From: Gammaproteobacteria bacterium
GTDB lineage: Bacteria; Pseudomonadota; Gammaproteobacteria; Nevskiales; Nevskiaceae
Assembly (NCBI GenBank): GCA_022599775.1
Contig: JAHZLQ010000043.1
Span: forward strand, 1-42,326
Reading direction: 5' to 3'
DNA length: 42,326 nucleotides
Both the position numbers and the translations under genes were made by a program. This document shows, piece by piece, positions 25,191-36,338 of the stretch. Position 1 is the stretch's first letter. Each line of letters begins with the position of its first letter. Under the pieces are notes generated by a model that saw only the letters and a program-made list of their open reading frames with translations, was not told the DNA's origin and searched no databases.

Positions 25191-26094
25191 AGGCGCGAGC
25201 GGCGTTGCCGGACACCAGATCGGCCCAGCGAGACATCAGCGGCAGCGCGAAATCGTGGCCCATGCCCGGGATCAGTTCCAGACGCGAATTCCGAATCAGC
25301 TGGGCGCTGCGGCGGCCGTGTACCGGTCGCAGCAGCGGATCGGCCAGACCGTGCACCACCTGCGTCGGCACCCGAATCTGCGGCAGCAGATCTTCGAAGC
25401 TACCGGTGGAGACGATCGCGTGGGTCTGGCGCATCAGATCGCGCGGTCTGAAGGCGCGATCGTAGGCGCGGCCCGCCAGTTTGCGCCGGTATTCGATGGG
25501 TGTCGGAAAGCCGGGGCTGCCGACACGATTGAGCATCGCCGTGGTCTTGTGAATCACCTGCTCGCGCGTCTTCGGCCGCGGACCGATGCCCGCCATGCGC
25601 CACAGCACGTCCAGCCGCGCCGGGGGCAGCTTGGGATGGTTGGTACTGGACATGATCGAGCACAGGCTGCTGACTCGCCTCGGATAACGGGCGGCGACAA
25701 TCTGGGAAATCATGCCGCCCATGGACACACCGAGCAGATGCGCCTTGCCGACCTGCAGGGCGTCCAGCAATCCCATCGCGTCATCGGCCATGTCGTGCAG
25801 GTCATAGTTCGCCGCCCCCGCCCGCCCGAAACGGGCACGCAGCCAGTCGCGTGGAAGATTGACGCGAATGCCGCGGTCAGCGTGCGCGGACAGTCCGGCA
25901 TCGCGATTGTCGAAGCGGATCAGGCGAAAGCCGCGGTCCACCAGCGCCGCGCACAGGGCCTCCGGCCAGTGGATCAACTGTCCGCCCAGACCCATCACCA
26001 TCAGCAAAGGTTCACCATGATCCGGACCCGCTTGTTCCCAGGAGAGTTGCAGCCCATTGACGCAGGCGCTGCCGGCGGACCAGCACATTTTCAT
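25189..26094 (-). CDS. Alpha/beta-fold hydrolase
   Basis: A 301-residue hydrolase. The nucleophile elbow GVSMGG places the Ser at 124, the acid is D252 in GLADPLL and the His is H280 in GMGHD, so the triad is complete. The oxyanion region MGLGGQL and the strand RLIRFDNRDAGLS are typical of the esterase/RdmC-like group. The cap region (about 150-230) is basic. The substrate cannot be predicted; no acyl-CoA or polyketide genes are nearby. It lies downstream of rluF on the same strand after a 78-bp gap and could be co-transcribed. Confidence 0.9.
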   Translation of the reverse strand: MKMCWSAGSACVNGLQLSWEQAGPDHGEPLLMVMGLGGQLIHWPEALCAALVDRGFRLIRFDNRDAGLSAHADRGIRVNLPRDWLRARFGRAGAANYDLHDMADDAMGLLDALQVGKAHLLGVSMGGMISQIVAARYPRRVSSLCSIMSSTNHPKLPPARLDVLWRMAGIGPRPKTREQVIHKTTAMLNRVGSPGFPTPIEYRRKLAGRAYDRAFRPRDLMRQTHAIVSTGSFEDLLPQIRVPTQVVHGLADPLLRPVHGRRSAQLIRNSRLELIPGMGHDFALPLMSRWADLVSGNAARA

Positions 26095-26172
26095 TTCAGA
26101 GGTATGACATTCGGGTGACGGTTCGGCGACGCTATCAAATCCCGAAAAAAAGTGTCACCTCATGCGTGCCAT

Positions 26173-26889
26173 TCACCACACCGTGCGCTGTGGCAGCAGG
26201 CCGTGCAGTTCGCCCGACTCCAGTTCCCGCCATTGTCCGGAGGGCAGCCTGCCCAGCTGGATATTGATGATGCGTATGCGTTGCAGGCGCCGTACCTTGT
26301 AGCCGAACTCGGCGCACATGCGCCGGATCTGCCGGTTGAGCCCCTGCGTCAGGACCATGCGCAGCACATGCTCGCCGCGTGCACCGTGCACGCGCGTGAC
26401 GCGGCAGGGCTTGGTGGTCTGCTTCAGTTCCGGCAGCCACACCCCGCGCGACATCCCGGCGAGACACTGGTCGCTGAGCGGCCGGTCCACGGTAACGCGG
26501 TATTCCTTTTCGTGACGGTTCTCGGAGCGCAGAATTTCGTTGACGATGTCGCCGTTGCTGGTGAGCAGGATCAGGCCTTCCGAATCCTTGTCGAGCCGGC
26601 CGATCGGAAAGATGCGCTCGCGATGTCCCACGAAATCGATGATGTTGCCGGCGACATGACGCTCGGTGGTGCAAGTGATGCCCACCGGCTTGTTGAGCGC
26701 AATGTAGATATGGCGACTGCTGCGCTGACCGACCACGGCACCGTCGACCCGGACCTCGTCGGCGGCTTCGACCTGGAGACCCAGCGTGGCGCGCTGGCCA
26801 TTGACCGCGACGCGACCCGCCTCGATCCAGGCATCGGCTTCGCGGCGCGAGCAGACACCGGTTTCGCTGAGAAATTTGTTGAGACGCAA
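26173..26889 (-). CDS. rluF: 23S rRNA pseudouridine synthase RluF
   Basis: A 238-residue RsuA/RluB/E/F-family enzyme. An N-terminal S4 RNA-binding domain (RLNKFLSETGVCSRREADAWI) precedes the catalytic domain, with catalytic D100 in GRLDKDSEGL. Further motifs are NKPVG, KEYRVTV and QGLNRQIRRMC. RluF of E. coli modifies U2604 of 23S rRNA and, less, U2605. The RluF assignment over RluB/RluE rests on the short catalytic domain and N-terminal S4 pattern. It is divergent from yajQ. Confidence 0.92.
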   Translation of the reverse strand: MRLNKFLSETGVCSRREADAWIEAGRVAVNGQRATLGLQVEAADEVRVDGAVVGQRSSRHIYIALNKPVGITCTTERHVAGNIIDFVGHRERIFPIGRLDKDSEGLILLTSNGDIVNEILRSENRHEKEYRVTVDRPLSDQCLAGMSRGVWLPELKQTTKPCRVTRVHGARGEHVLRMVLTQGLNRQIRRMCAEFGYKVRRLQRIRIINIQLGRLPSGQWRELESGELHGLLPQRTVW

Positions 26890-27008
26890 GCGTCACCCAT
26901 CGCGTGGGCCGAAATGAATGGCCAGCAGGCGATTATCGCCGCGACCGATGCGGAAGTGTAGGCGCCTGGCGCGGCATACTGTGGCACCCTCGACCACTTC
27001 CAACCGAC

Positions 27009-27494
27009 ATGCCCTCTTTCGATATCGTTTCCGAAGTCGACAAGCACGAACTGGCCAACGCCGTGGATCAGGCCGCCCGCGATCTGACGCATCGCTTCGA
27101 CCTGCGTGGTACCGGTGCCGCATTCGAGCTCGATGGCTTCGTGATTTCGCAAAGCGCGCCGAGCGAATTTCAGCTCGAACAGCTGCGCGACATTCTCGAC
27201 AAGCGACTGGCCGGGCGCGGCATCGACCTGCGCGCCATCGACGCCGGGCCTATCGAAACCAACGTGGCCGGCGCCAGGCAGAAGATCACGATCAAACAGG
27301 GCATCGAGCAGGCCGACGCGAAGAAGATCATCGCCCGGCTCAAGGATGCCAAGCTCAAGGTGTCTGCGCAGATTCACGAAGACAAGGTTCGCGTCAACGG
27401 CAAGAAGCGCGACGACCTGCAATCGGCGATCGCGCTGTTACGCGGCGCCGAAAATCTGGAACTGCCGCTGCAGTTCGAGAATTTCAGGGACTGA
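27009..27494 (+). CDS. yajQ: YajQ family nucleotide-binding protein
   Basis: A 161-residue protein of the UPF0234/YajQ family. In Xanthomonas the homologue binds cyclic di-GMP and works with transcription factors controlling virulence genes; nucleic-acid binding has also been proposed. The family signatures are MPSFDIVSEVDKHELANAVDQA at the N-terminus, FDLRGT, and KIIARLKDAKLKVSAQI with IHEDKVRVNGKKRDDLQ near the end. The ATG at 27009 gives the standard N-terminus. The gene is alone on its strand, convergent with ychJ. Confidence 0.96.
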   Translation: MPSFDIVSEVDKHELANAVDQAARDLTHRFDLRGTGAAFELDGFVISQSAPSEFQLEQLRDILDKRLAGRGIDLRAIDAGPIETNVAGARQKITIKQGIEQADAKKIIARLKDAKLKVSAQIHEDKVRVNGKKRDDLQSAIALLRGAENLELPLQFENFRD

Positions 27495-27546
27495 CGCCGA
27501 CACGGGGCAGCCGCGAGCCACCGCCCGGACAGACTGTGTCCCGAAG

Positions 27547-27924
27547 TCAGAGCATTTCGCCGTCGACGTAGTACCAGCGGCCATCCGGCTCGCGCACGAA
27601 GCGGCTGCGTTCGTGCTGGCGCTGGGCATTGCCGCCACCCACGCGAAAGCGCGCCACGAATTCGACCTGTGCAGCATCGCCCACCGTCTCGTGGCGCTTG
27701 ATGCTGAGCCCCAGCCATTTTTGTGCGTCCGGCAACGACAATGATTGCGGCCGTGTCGAAACATGCCATGTCGCCCGCAGATAGCTTTCCAAACCCAGCA
27801 CGAAAGCGCTGTATCGAGACCGCATCAATGCTTCGGCGCTGGGTGCCGGCAGCCCGGCATGCCAGCGCGCGCAACAATCTGCAAGCGGTCGCCCCGAACC
27901 GCAGGGACAGGTTTCGACGCTCAT
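27547..27924 (-). CDS. ychJ: YchJ-like SEC-C zinc-binding protein, short form
   Basis: A 125-residue UPF0225 protein. The N-terminal SEC-C motif CPCGSG...DCC (C6, C8, C17, C18) binds zinc. The YchJ core follows: LMRSRYSAFV, ATWHVST, WLGLSI, VEFVARF, ERSRFVREPDGRWYYVDG. E. coli YchJ has a second SEC-C motif at its C-terminus, which is missing here; the protein ends at DGEML. The function is unknown. Its ATG overlaps the stop of the methyltransferase-like gene as ATGA, so the two are coupled. Confidence 0.9.
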   Translation of the reverse strand: MSVETCPCGSGRPLADCCARWHAGLPAPSAEALMRSRYSAFVLGLESYLRATWHVSTRPQSLSLPDAQKWLGLSIKRHETVGDAAQVEFVARFRVGGGNAQRQHERSRFVREPDGRWYYVDGEML

Positions 27925-28514
27925 CGCCGCGACCAGATCACACACCGGTTGTTGGCCGGCATCGTGCGATCCTCGACCAGGCGCAAGCCGGCCTGCTGCG
28001 CCAGCGCATCCACCGCTTCGAAATCCCGGATGCCCATGTGCGCACCGCGAGCCTTGAGCCATTGCTCGAAGGCGGCGTTGCTGTCGCTGCTGAAATGTCC
28101 ACCATAATTGAACGGGCCGTAGACGATCAGCTGCCCGCCCGCATGCAATACCGCGGGCAGACGCGCGAACAAGGTTTCGACCTGCGGCCAGCCCATGATG
28201 TGCAGGGTGTTGGCGGTGAACACCGCATCGAACTGTCGCTTCGGCCAGTCGCCAGCCACATTCAGGATCAATGGTGGCGGCGTGTTCGGCAACTGCGCCT
28301 CGTCGAGCCAGACCCGGACGCTGGCGCATTCCTCGGCGCGTTCGCTGGTCTGCCAACACAGATGCGGCAGGGCGTGCGCGAAGTAGACTGCGTGCTGTCC
28401 GGTGCCGCTGCCAAGCTCCAGCACGTCGGCGGGCTTGTCCAGAACTTCGCGCAAAACCTCGAGAATCGGATCACGATTACGGTCGCAGGACGGGGCGTAG
28501 GGCTTTTCGGGCAT
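27921..28514 (-). CDS. DUF938 SAM-dependent methyltransferase-like protein
   Basis: A 197-residue class I methyltransferase fold of the DUF938 (METTL26-like) family. The SAM-binding motif LELGSGTGQH is near residues 32-41 and FTANTLHIMGW is the family's second signature. The GPFNYGG...SDSNAAFEQWLK and RDFEAVDALA segments are also conserved. No substrate has been established for the family. It is translated together with the downstream ychJ-like gene and is divergent from the crotonase gene. Confidence 0.92.
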   Translation of the reverse strand: MPEKPYAPSCDRNRDPILEVLREVLDKPADVLELGSGTGQHAVYFAHALPHLCWQTSERAEECASVRVWLDEAQLPNTPPPLILNVAGDWPKRQFDAVFTANTLHIMGWPQVETLFARLPAVLHAGGQLIVYGPFNYGGHFSSDSNAAFEQWLKARGAHMGIRDFEAVDALAQQAGLRLVEDRTMPANNRCVIWSRR

Positions 28515-28597
28515 GTCGGAAGCGAGCGGCGGGAATGAACCCGTAGCCTAACCGACCGCTCTGTCAGACTCGGAAGCAGATTCAAAAGGATTCCGAC

Positions 28598-29425
28598 ATG
28601 CGTACTTCTACAAACTGGACCGCCAAGGGTGGCATGGTTCGTATCGAGATCCACGACGATGTAGCGCAGGTGGTCCTGGATCGGCCCGACAAACTCAACG
28701 CCGTGAATCTGGAGATGCTCTCGGGCGTGCTGTCGGCGGCCAAGCACCTGCGCCGGCAGCGCCGCCTGCGCGCCGTGATCCTGCGCGGCGAAGGCCGCGC
28801 TTTCTGTGCGGGCATGGATTTCAAGGCCGTGCTGTCGAAACCTTCAGCCATGCTGGGCGCCTATCTCCAGCTGTGGCGCCCAGCACGGAACAAGTTCCAA
28901 CGCTGGAGTCTGTCCTGGCGCGAACTCGGCGTACCGGTGATCGCGCTGGTACAAGGGCATTGCTACGGCGCCGGATTGCAGCTGGCGCTGGGCGCGGATA
29001 TCCGCATTGCCACGCCGGACGCGCGCCTGTCGGTCATGGAATCGAAATGGGGACTGGTGCCGGACATGGGCGGCGCGGTGCTGCTGCGCGAGCTGCTGCG
29101 CATCGACGTGGCCAAGGAGCTGACGATGTCCGGCCGCACCGTCGACGCGCACGAAGCTCACAAGCTGGGGTTGCTGAGCTACGTCGACGCCGAACCGATG
29201 CCGCGTGCCGAATCGCTGATCGAGGAATTCCGCCAGCGTTCGCCGGACGCCGTGGCCGCCGGCAAGTTCCTGATGCAGGCGGCCTGGAACAGCAGCGAAC
29301 GCCGTGCCGCAGGCCTGGAGCGAACCTGGCAGCGCCGCCTGATCGGTCGCGCCAATCAAGGCGTCAGCGTGGCTCGCAATAGCGGCAAGGCGCAGGCGGC
29401 GTTCCAGGCGCGACGCATCGGCTGA
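28598..29425 (+). CDS. Crotonase-family protein (enoyl-CoA hydratase/isomerase)
   Basis: A 275-residue crotonase fold enzyme acting on acyl-CoA. Oxyanion-hole regions are FCAGMDF (around 69-75) and YGAGLQLALGADIRIA (around 123-138). The two catalytic glutamates of enoyl-CoA hydratase align with Q128 and E149, and D156 lies in GLVPDMGG. The E196/D204 pair of dienoyl-CoA isomerase aligns with E149 and D156, so an isomerase or another reaction is possible. The ATG at 28598 follows a good AAAAGGA ribosome-binding site; an internal Met at residue 13 is the alternative. No other beta-oxidation gene is nearby. Confidence 0.9.
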   Translation: MRTSTNWTAKGGMVRIEIHDDVAQVVLDRPDKLNAVNLEMLSGVLSAAKHLRRQRRLRAVILRGEGRAFCAGMDFKAVLSKPSAMLGAYLQLWRPARNKFQRWSLSWRELGVPVIALVQGHCYGAGLQLALGADIRIATPDARLSVMESKWGLVPDMGGAVLLRELLRIDVAKELTMSGRTVDAHEAHKLGLLSYVDAEPMPRAESLIEEFRQRSPDAVAAGKFLMQAAWNSSERRAAGLERTWQRRLIGRANQGVSVARNSGKAQAAFQARRIG

Positions 29426-29789
29426 AAATCGTCCTGATTTCGCTCCGAGGGCCCGCGCAGCGCAAACCCGGAATGGACGCGGTCCGCCCGAGCGCCGTAC
29501 GGATTGCGGATCAGGCCGGCGGCTTGTCTGCAAGGACGGCGTCGGCAGAAATTCAAAAAGGACCCGTGACGGTCGATCCGGCATCACCGGTGCCGCCACG
29601 GGCATGGAGCATCGCAAGGGCGATCCGGCAGCGCGAGGACGCGGAAGCGATGCAACCGGGACCACTTCCGTGTCCCCGGCGGCCGGTGGGGATACGCCCG
29701 CATTCAGTGTCCGCCGAGGACGGGCCGACGACCATGGCTGATTTGCCCGACGCCCTGTAGGCAGAAGACGACCGGGCTCGTAGTCCGTT
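29426..29789. other. 364-bp gap without a convincing gene
   Basis: The stretch between the crotonase gene and the next minus-strand gene has only short open frames with no ribosome-binding site or recognisable product, the longest being 95 codons on the plus strand from 29473. I see no strong terminator, RNA gene or repeat. It could hold decayed coding sequence. Confidence 0.5.
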
Positions 29790-30341
29790 TCAGACGGTCT
29801 GGCCGTAGCCCACGTCGGAACCGCCCGCTGGCCGCTCATCAGCGTCACATTCGACCCGATCGCGACGAATCAGATATCGGTGCTTGTCTTCGGACAACAG
29901 AACATCCGCCGTACCCACGTGCACATGGACTGGCCACCAGCCCGAAGCGGGCTTTTCGACACGGACTTCGATTGGATCGGAGCTGCCGGACGGAGGATCG
30001 AAGACCCGGCCGACGACAGAGCGAAAGACGTGGCCACCGCGAGCCGAACCGAGCATCAGCCCATCCGTGGACTCGGCGCCAAGTCGCAGACTCACGGGCG
30101 CCACTGGCGCGTTTACGACGATGACGGCAAGACGGTCCGGCCAGCCGCCTGCGTGCGGCTGGATCAAGGGCAGGCTCAGCTCACGATCCGTGACGGCGGC
30201 TTCAGCCGGCGCCACGTCCAGACTGAGGTCGATCGCCTCGACACGGACCACCGGCTTCGAGGTGGCCAGTGGGGCCTCGCCCCACCACCAGCCGATTGCG
30301 CTGATCGCGCCCAGCAGCAGGCACAGTACCGATGCCCGCAT
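29790..30341 (-). CDS. Exported hypothetical protein
   Basis: A 183-residue protein not recognised. It starts with a hydrophobic segment (MRASVLCLLLGAISAIGWWW) that is a signal peptide or membrane anchor. The rest is predicted soluble and beta-rich, for example RLAVIVVNAPVAPVSLRLG and VHVHVGTADVLL, ending in an acidic/glycine tail. The ATG at 30341 is preferred over one 15 codons upstream because it starts just before the hydrophobic segment. It follows the MAPEG gene on the same strand after about 70 bp. Location in the envelope is likely; function unknown. Confidence 0.6.
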   Translation of the reverse strand: MRASVLCLLLGAISAIGWWWGEAPLATSKPVVRVEAIDLSLDVAPAEAAVTDRELSLPLIQPHAGGWPDRLAVIVVNAPVAPVSLRLGAESTDGLMLGSARGGHVFRSVVGRVFDPPSGSSDPIEVRVEKPASGWWPVHVHVGTADVLLSEDKHRYLIRRDRVECDADERPAGGSDVGYGQTV

Positions 30342-30411
30342 AGTCTCGATGTGCGCTGTCACGTCCCTGAGGCGCTCACGGCCCAATCTCAGACCGCAGC
30401 AATCGCGCCGC

Positions 30412-30804
30412 TCAGAGCCATGCGCCCGCGAGTCCCCGCCAAATTGACAGTAAGGCGGCCGCCGCCAGCACGATGAACGTCAGCAAGGTGCCGATCATGC
30501 GACCGAACTTGAAATGCTGGGTGTAGGCCAGCGCATAACCGTGCAACAAGCGCCCGACCAGCAGCGCGATACCGAACACATGCATCAACCAGCCACGGAT
30601 TCCACCGGCTTCGAGCAGGCCCATCAGCAACAGCACCAGAGGCACATATTCCGCGAAATTGGCGTGCGCGCGAATCCGGCGTTGCATGCCATTGTCGCCA
30701 CCGTCGCCCAGCGAAGGGCCGTTGGCGCGCCCCTGGACCACTCGCAGGCTGAGCACCAGAAACCACAGCCCCAACAGGCCGGCATAGAGGACGGTAATGC
30801 TCAT
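30412..30804 (-). CDS. MAPEG family membrane protein
   Basis: A 130-residue protein with four membrane helices and the MAPEG signature RIRAHANFAEYVPLVLLL near residues 43-60. Bacterial members are glutathione-S-transferase-like or of unknown role, and the catalytic Arg/Asn pattern of microsomal GST is partly kept. Length and topology fit the YecN-like bacterial group. It is on the same strand as MscS, about 70 bp downstream, so co-transcription is possible. Confidence 0.92.
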   Translation of the reverse strand: MSITVLYAGLLGLWFLVLSLRVVQGRANGPSLGDGGDNGMQRRIRAHANFAEYVPLVLLLMGLLEAGGIRGWLMHVFGIALLVGRLLHGYALAYTQHFKFGRMIGTLLTFIVLAAAALLSIWRGLAGAWL

Positions 30805-30871
30805 GTAATGCCCCGGATGCGATCAGAGCCGCACAGTATCAGAGTGCCTGGCAATGCCGATCGGAGCGGAC

Positions 30872-31981
30872 CTACGGCGTCTCGGCTGCCCCCGGTTCGC
30901 CGTTGGACAGCACCCGCACCGGACTTTCCAGATGCAGCGTACGCGTGGGAAATGCGAAGTCGATGCCTTCCGCCGTGAACTTGCGCACCAGAGCGAGGTT
31001 GATCGACTGTTGCCGGTCCATGTAGAGATTGAAGTCTGGATCGAGCATCCAGTAGACGACCTCGAAATTGAGCGAGGAATCGCCGAATCCCTGAAAGTGC
31101 GCGCGATCGAAACGGGTGGTTTCCAAGGCCTCGACGCTCTCGCGCACCATGGCGGGGATCGCCTCCAGCTGTTCGGCCGGCGTGGAATAAAGCACACCGA
31201 ACTGGAACACGATGCGTCGCTCGCGCATGCGCTTGTAGTTGCGGATGCGGGTATTGAGGAGGTCGCTGTTCGAAAACACGATCTGCTCACCGCCCAGACT
31301 GCGGATGCGCGTGGTCTTGAGGCCGATGTTCTCGACCGAGCCCATGTAGCTGTCGACGATGATGAAGTCACCGATCACGAACGGCTTGTCGACGATGATC
31401 GACAGCGATGCGAACAGATCGCCCAGAATGTTTTGCACCGCCAGCGCCACGGCGATGCCGCCCACGCCCAAGCCGGCGACCATGGCGGTGACATCGACGC
31501 CCAGATTGTCGAGCGCCAGCAACAGGATCACGGCCCACAGCAGCATCTTGCCGACGAAACTCAGTGCCGACAGGCTGGTGGCCGTGCCAGGATCGGTCTC
31601 CATCGCCTTCGCGCGAGAGCGAGCAATCGTGAATCGCATCACCGCGCTGACCCACAGGCCCAGCTGAATGAAGAACGCGAGCGTTGCGGCCTTGGCCAAT
31701 CCGCCCACCAGCCTGTCTGGCAGGTCCAATCCCTGAACACCAATCAACAAGGCCGGGAAGAAGACGAGCCACATGCGCGTGGCGCGCACGGATTCGACGA
31801 TGGCATCGTCGTAGACGAACTCCGTGCGCTTGGCGAATTTCGACAGCCGGACCACGACCAACCACTTGATCGCGAAGGCGATCAGCATGATGACGGCAGT
31901 CACCCCGGCGGTGATGATCCAGCTATTGAGCGAGTTGCCAAGGAACAGGCTTTCGAGGTTCTGGAAGTCGATTTCGGGCAT
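30872..31981 (-). CDS. Small-conductance mechanosensitive channel, MscS family
   Basis: A 369-residue inner-membrane channel that opens under osmotic downshock. About four membrane helices come before the pore-lining helix AMVAGLGVGGIAVALAVQN (near 187-205). The beta domain follows with LSIIVDKPFVIGDFIIV and GSVENIGLKTTRIRSLGGEQIVFSNSDLL, then a C-terminal alpha-beta domain. The Gly/Ala packing of the pore helix is intact. It is longer than E. coli MscS (286) because of an extra N-terminal helix pair. The gene lies downstream of the metalloprotease, 60 bp away. Confidence 0.95.
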   Translation of the reverse strand: MPEIDFQNLESLFLGNSLNSWIITAGVTAVIMLIAFAIKWLVVVRLSKFAKRTEFVYDDAIVESVRATRMWLVFFPALLIGVQGLDLPDRLVGGLAKAATLAFFIQLGLWVSAVMRFTIARSRAKAMETDPGTATSLSALSFVGKMLLWAVILLLALDNLGVDVTAMVAGLGVGGIAVALAVQNILGDLFASLSIIVDKPFVIGDFIIVDSYMGSVENIGLKTTRIRSLGGEQIVFSNSDLLNTRIRNYKRMRERRIVFQFGVLYSTPAEQLEAIPAMVRESVEALETTRFDRAHFQGFGDSSLNFEVVYWMLDPDFNLYMDRQQSINLALVRKFTAEGIDFAFPTRTLHLESPVRVLSNGEPGAAETP

Positions 31982-32041
31982 CTCTGATTTCGTGTCGGCG
32001 TTCAGGTCAACGCAGATTAAACACCAGAGCTGAAGCTTGTG

Positions 32042-34132
32042 TTAGCGCGAAGCCGCGCCTTCCGTTCTGAAGACCCATCGCTTCAGGCCGGCAAACAGCA
32101 TCAGACACAGGCTTGTCCAGACCGACCAGACACCGCCGCTACCGCCCCCGGGCGCGCTGGCGCCCGGTAATATCTTGAAGTTCATGTCGGACACATCGAA
32201 AAACACGCTGTTGGCGCATTTGACCTTGATGCGCGCCTGTTCGGCGCCCGCGGACGGCAGTGTGACGCTCGCTTCGCCGTCATTGGCCGTCGCGCCGGCC
32301 AGCTTCGTGTCAAAGCTCATTCCGGCGTCCGTCGACAGGAAGATATCGACCGATGGACAGTCGACCGGGGCCTGGTCGGTGGCCGCCACCTCCCAGCGCA
32401 CCACGACGTTCGAACCACCCTGCTGTTCGCTGGCGTCGTTCGGTTCGAGCACCAGGAACGGTCCGACATCGGCGACGAAGAAGTGCAGGGTGTCGGTGGC
32501 CACGCCACCCGCGGACGGCGCGACACGGTTATCGCGCACGTTGAAGCGGAAGTTCAGCTCTCGCGCACGATCCGGCAACAGTTCGCCGATCGTGTGCGTA
32601 TTGCTCAGCAAATCCTCCGGGCGCGGAAAAATGCGAGTGGGATTGTCGACAGGCAGAAACGAGCGAAACAGCGGCGCCGTATCGTCCGGCTCCTCGGCCG
32701 GACCCGCCGCGCCCAGATCGAACTGTTCCCACTGATAGCTCAGTGAGTCGCCGTCGGGATCGCTGGCCGTTCCGGTCAGCTCGAACGGCGTCAGCTTGGG
32801 AATCGTGAATTCACCCGTCCCGGCATCGACCACCGGCGGCAGATTGCCGCTGGGCAGGATGTCAGCGCAGCTGTTGCCGCTCCCGAGCGTGGTGAATGCC
32901 ACGATCTCGTCATAGCTAACAGCGTGAAAATAGTCGTCGCTGTGCGGTTGCAGGTCGTCCTCGTCGCAGATTCCGGCGTAACCCATGATCGTGGAGGCAC
33001 TGCCCGGCTCGTAAGCCGTCGACGCGTTCCGGTTTCCGCCAGCGCACGAACCCGTTTCGCTGTTGAAGGTGTGATTGGCGCCGAACTGGTGGCCGATCTC
33101 GTGGGCCACGTAGTCCACATAGAACGGGTCGCCGATCGGTGCCGTCAGTCCGGTGACACCGGCGCCCTTGTTGAGCGCCGAGCACACCACTCCCAGACCG
33201 GCGACCCCGCCACCGCCGGTGCTCACGACATGGCCGATATCGTAGTTGCCACGTCCGATCACGGCATTGAGCACGAAGGTATTGCTGCTCAGCATCAAGG
33301 TGCCGACGTCGTTGATGTATGGATCCAGCAACGGCCGCGTGAAGATCGCCGCATCGTTGCCGTCGACCAACTGCAGCCGCACGCCGACTTCGCGCTCGTA
33401 GATCCCGGTGACGCGATTGACCACATTGACCAGTTCGGCCAGAACGATCGCCTTGTCCGGCGTGTCCGTTGCCGATTCCGGCGGGTCCTGGAACTCGGCG
33501 TATTCGCCGGTGGTCGCCATCGCCAGCCGATAGGTGCGCAGCTCCGTCCCGATATCGACCGCCTTTTGCGCAACGATGGTCGACCGGTCTTCCATCTGAA
33601 TCACCGCATCCCCGGCCAATCCCGCGCGGAAAAAGTCGCTGCGACGATAGACTTGGTAGCGCGTGGTATCACCGCGCAACAGCGGATCGATGTAGACCGT
33701 TCCGGCGCTCGAAAACACCATGCCGTGAAAGCCACGCGGACCGATATCGAAGCGGGCGCTGGCCGTGGGATCCGTGACGCCTTGGCCGACGTAGGTGCGG
33801 ATCTGCGGATACCGCGCCGCCAGACCGGTCGCCATCACCGCCGTTTCGAAGAGCCGGAAGCGTGCCGACTGGCCGTCCGGCATCGGGATATCCAGCAGCA
33901 GTCCGTCTGTCAACGCGGCCGATTCGGGCGGCGCCTGGTTCAGCGCCGCAGCCAGCGCCTCAGAGTCAACGTCCACATAGCGCGCCTTGGAGGGCGAGAT
34001 CAGGCGCTGGGCTCGATCCGCCGCAGAGGGCGTAACGGCGCCGCGCCAAAGCCCCAGGGCCTCGCTGCCGGCCAATACATTTGATGCGAACAGCAGCGCA
34101 GCCGCCGCCGATAGACCGACTTTGAAGAACAT
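32042..34132 (-). CDS. Secreted M12-type metalloprotease with GlyGly-CTERM tail
   Basis: A 696-residue secreted protease. A signal peptide (about 1-21, cleavage after VLA) is followed by a propeptide region and a reprolysin-like domain. The zinc motif HEIGHQFGANH has H344, E345, H348 and H354, with the Met-turn at M383 in STIMGYAG. After it come a Pro/Asp-rich Ig-like stretch (PPVVDAGTGEF..., ASDPDGDSLSYQWEQ) and another beta domain. The C-terminus has GGGSGG at 662-667, a hydrophobic segment VWSVWTSLCLMLFAGL and a basic end, the layout of GlyGly-CTERM sorting signals processed by rhombosortase. It probably ends up on the cell surface or is released. No rhombosortase gene is in the window. 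Confidence 0.92.
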   Translation of the reverse strand: MFFKVGLSAAAALLFASNVLAGSEALGLWRGAVTPSAADRAQRLISPSKARYVDVDSEALAAALNQAPPESAALTDGLLLDIPMPDGQSARFRLFETAVMATGLAARYPQIRTYVGQGVTDPTASARFDIGPRGFHGMVFSSAGTVYIDPLLRGDTTRYQVYRRSDFFRAGLAGDAVIQMEDRSTIVAQKAVDIGTELRTYRLAMATTGEYAEFQDPPESATDTPDKAIVLAELVNVVNRVTGIYEREVGVRLQLVDGNDAAIFTRPLLDPYINDVGTLMLSSNTFVLNAVIGRGNYDIGHVVSTGGGGVAGLGVVCSALNKGAGVTGLTAPIGDPFYVDYVAHEIGHQFGANHTFNSETGSCAGGNRNASTAYEPGSASTIMGYAGICDEDDLQPHSDDYFHAVSYDEIVAFTTLGSGNSCADILPSGNLPPVVDAGTGEFTIPKLTPFELTGTASDPDGDSLSYQWEQFDLGAAGPAEEPDDTAPLFRSFLPVDNPTRIFPRPEDLLSNTHTIGELLPDRARELNFRFNVRDNRVAPSAGGVATDTLHFFVADVGPFLVLEPNDASEQQGGSNVVVRWEVAATDQAPVDCPSVDIFLSTDAGMSFDTKLAGATANDGEASVTLPSAGAEQARIKVKCANSVFFDVSDMNFKILPGASAPGGGSGGVWSVWTSLCLMLFAGLKRWVFRTEGAASR

Positions 34133-34265
34133 CCCTGCCCCCGAAACTCATGCGCCGGTCGTCCGCCGGGCTCGTCATGGTCAAGGCAGGGATTGTGCCA
34201 GCCGATGCCGTTACGCCGATGAGTCGCTCACCATCGTTCCTCGCCCGTTTGGCCAGCAGAACTCA

Positions 34266-36292
<2,027 letters not shown>

Positions 36293-36338
36293 CGCCTACT
36301 GTAGCGCGCGACTCCGGCGCCGAACAGGGCCCGTGGCG

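Noticed and set aside
29473-29760. 95-codon plus-strand frame in the gap after the crotonase gene
   Set aside because: No ribosome-binding site, low-complexity Pro/Ala/Arg content and no recognisable product.
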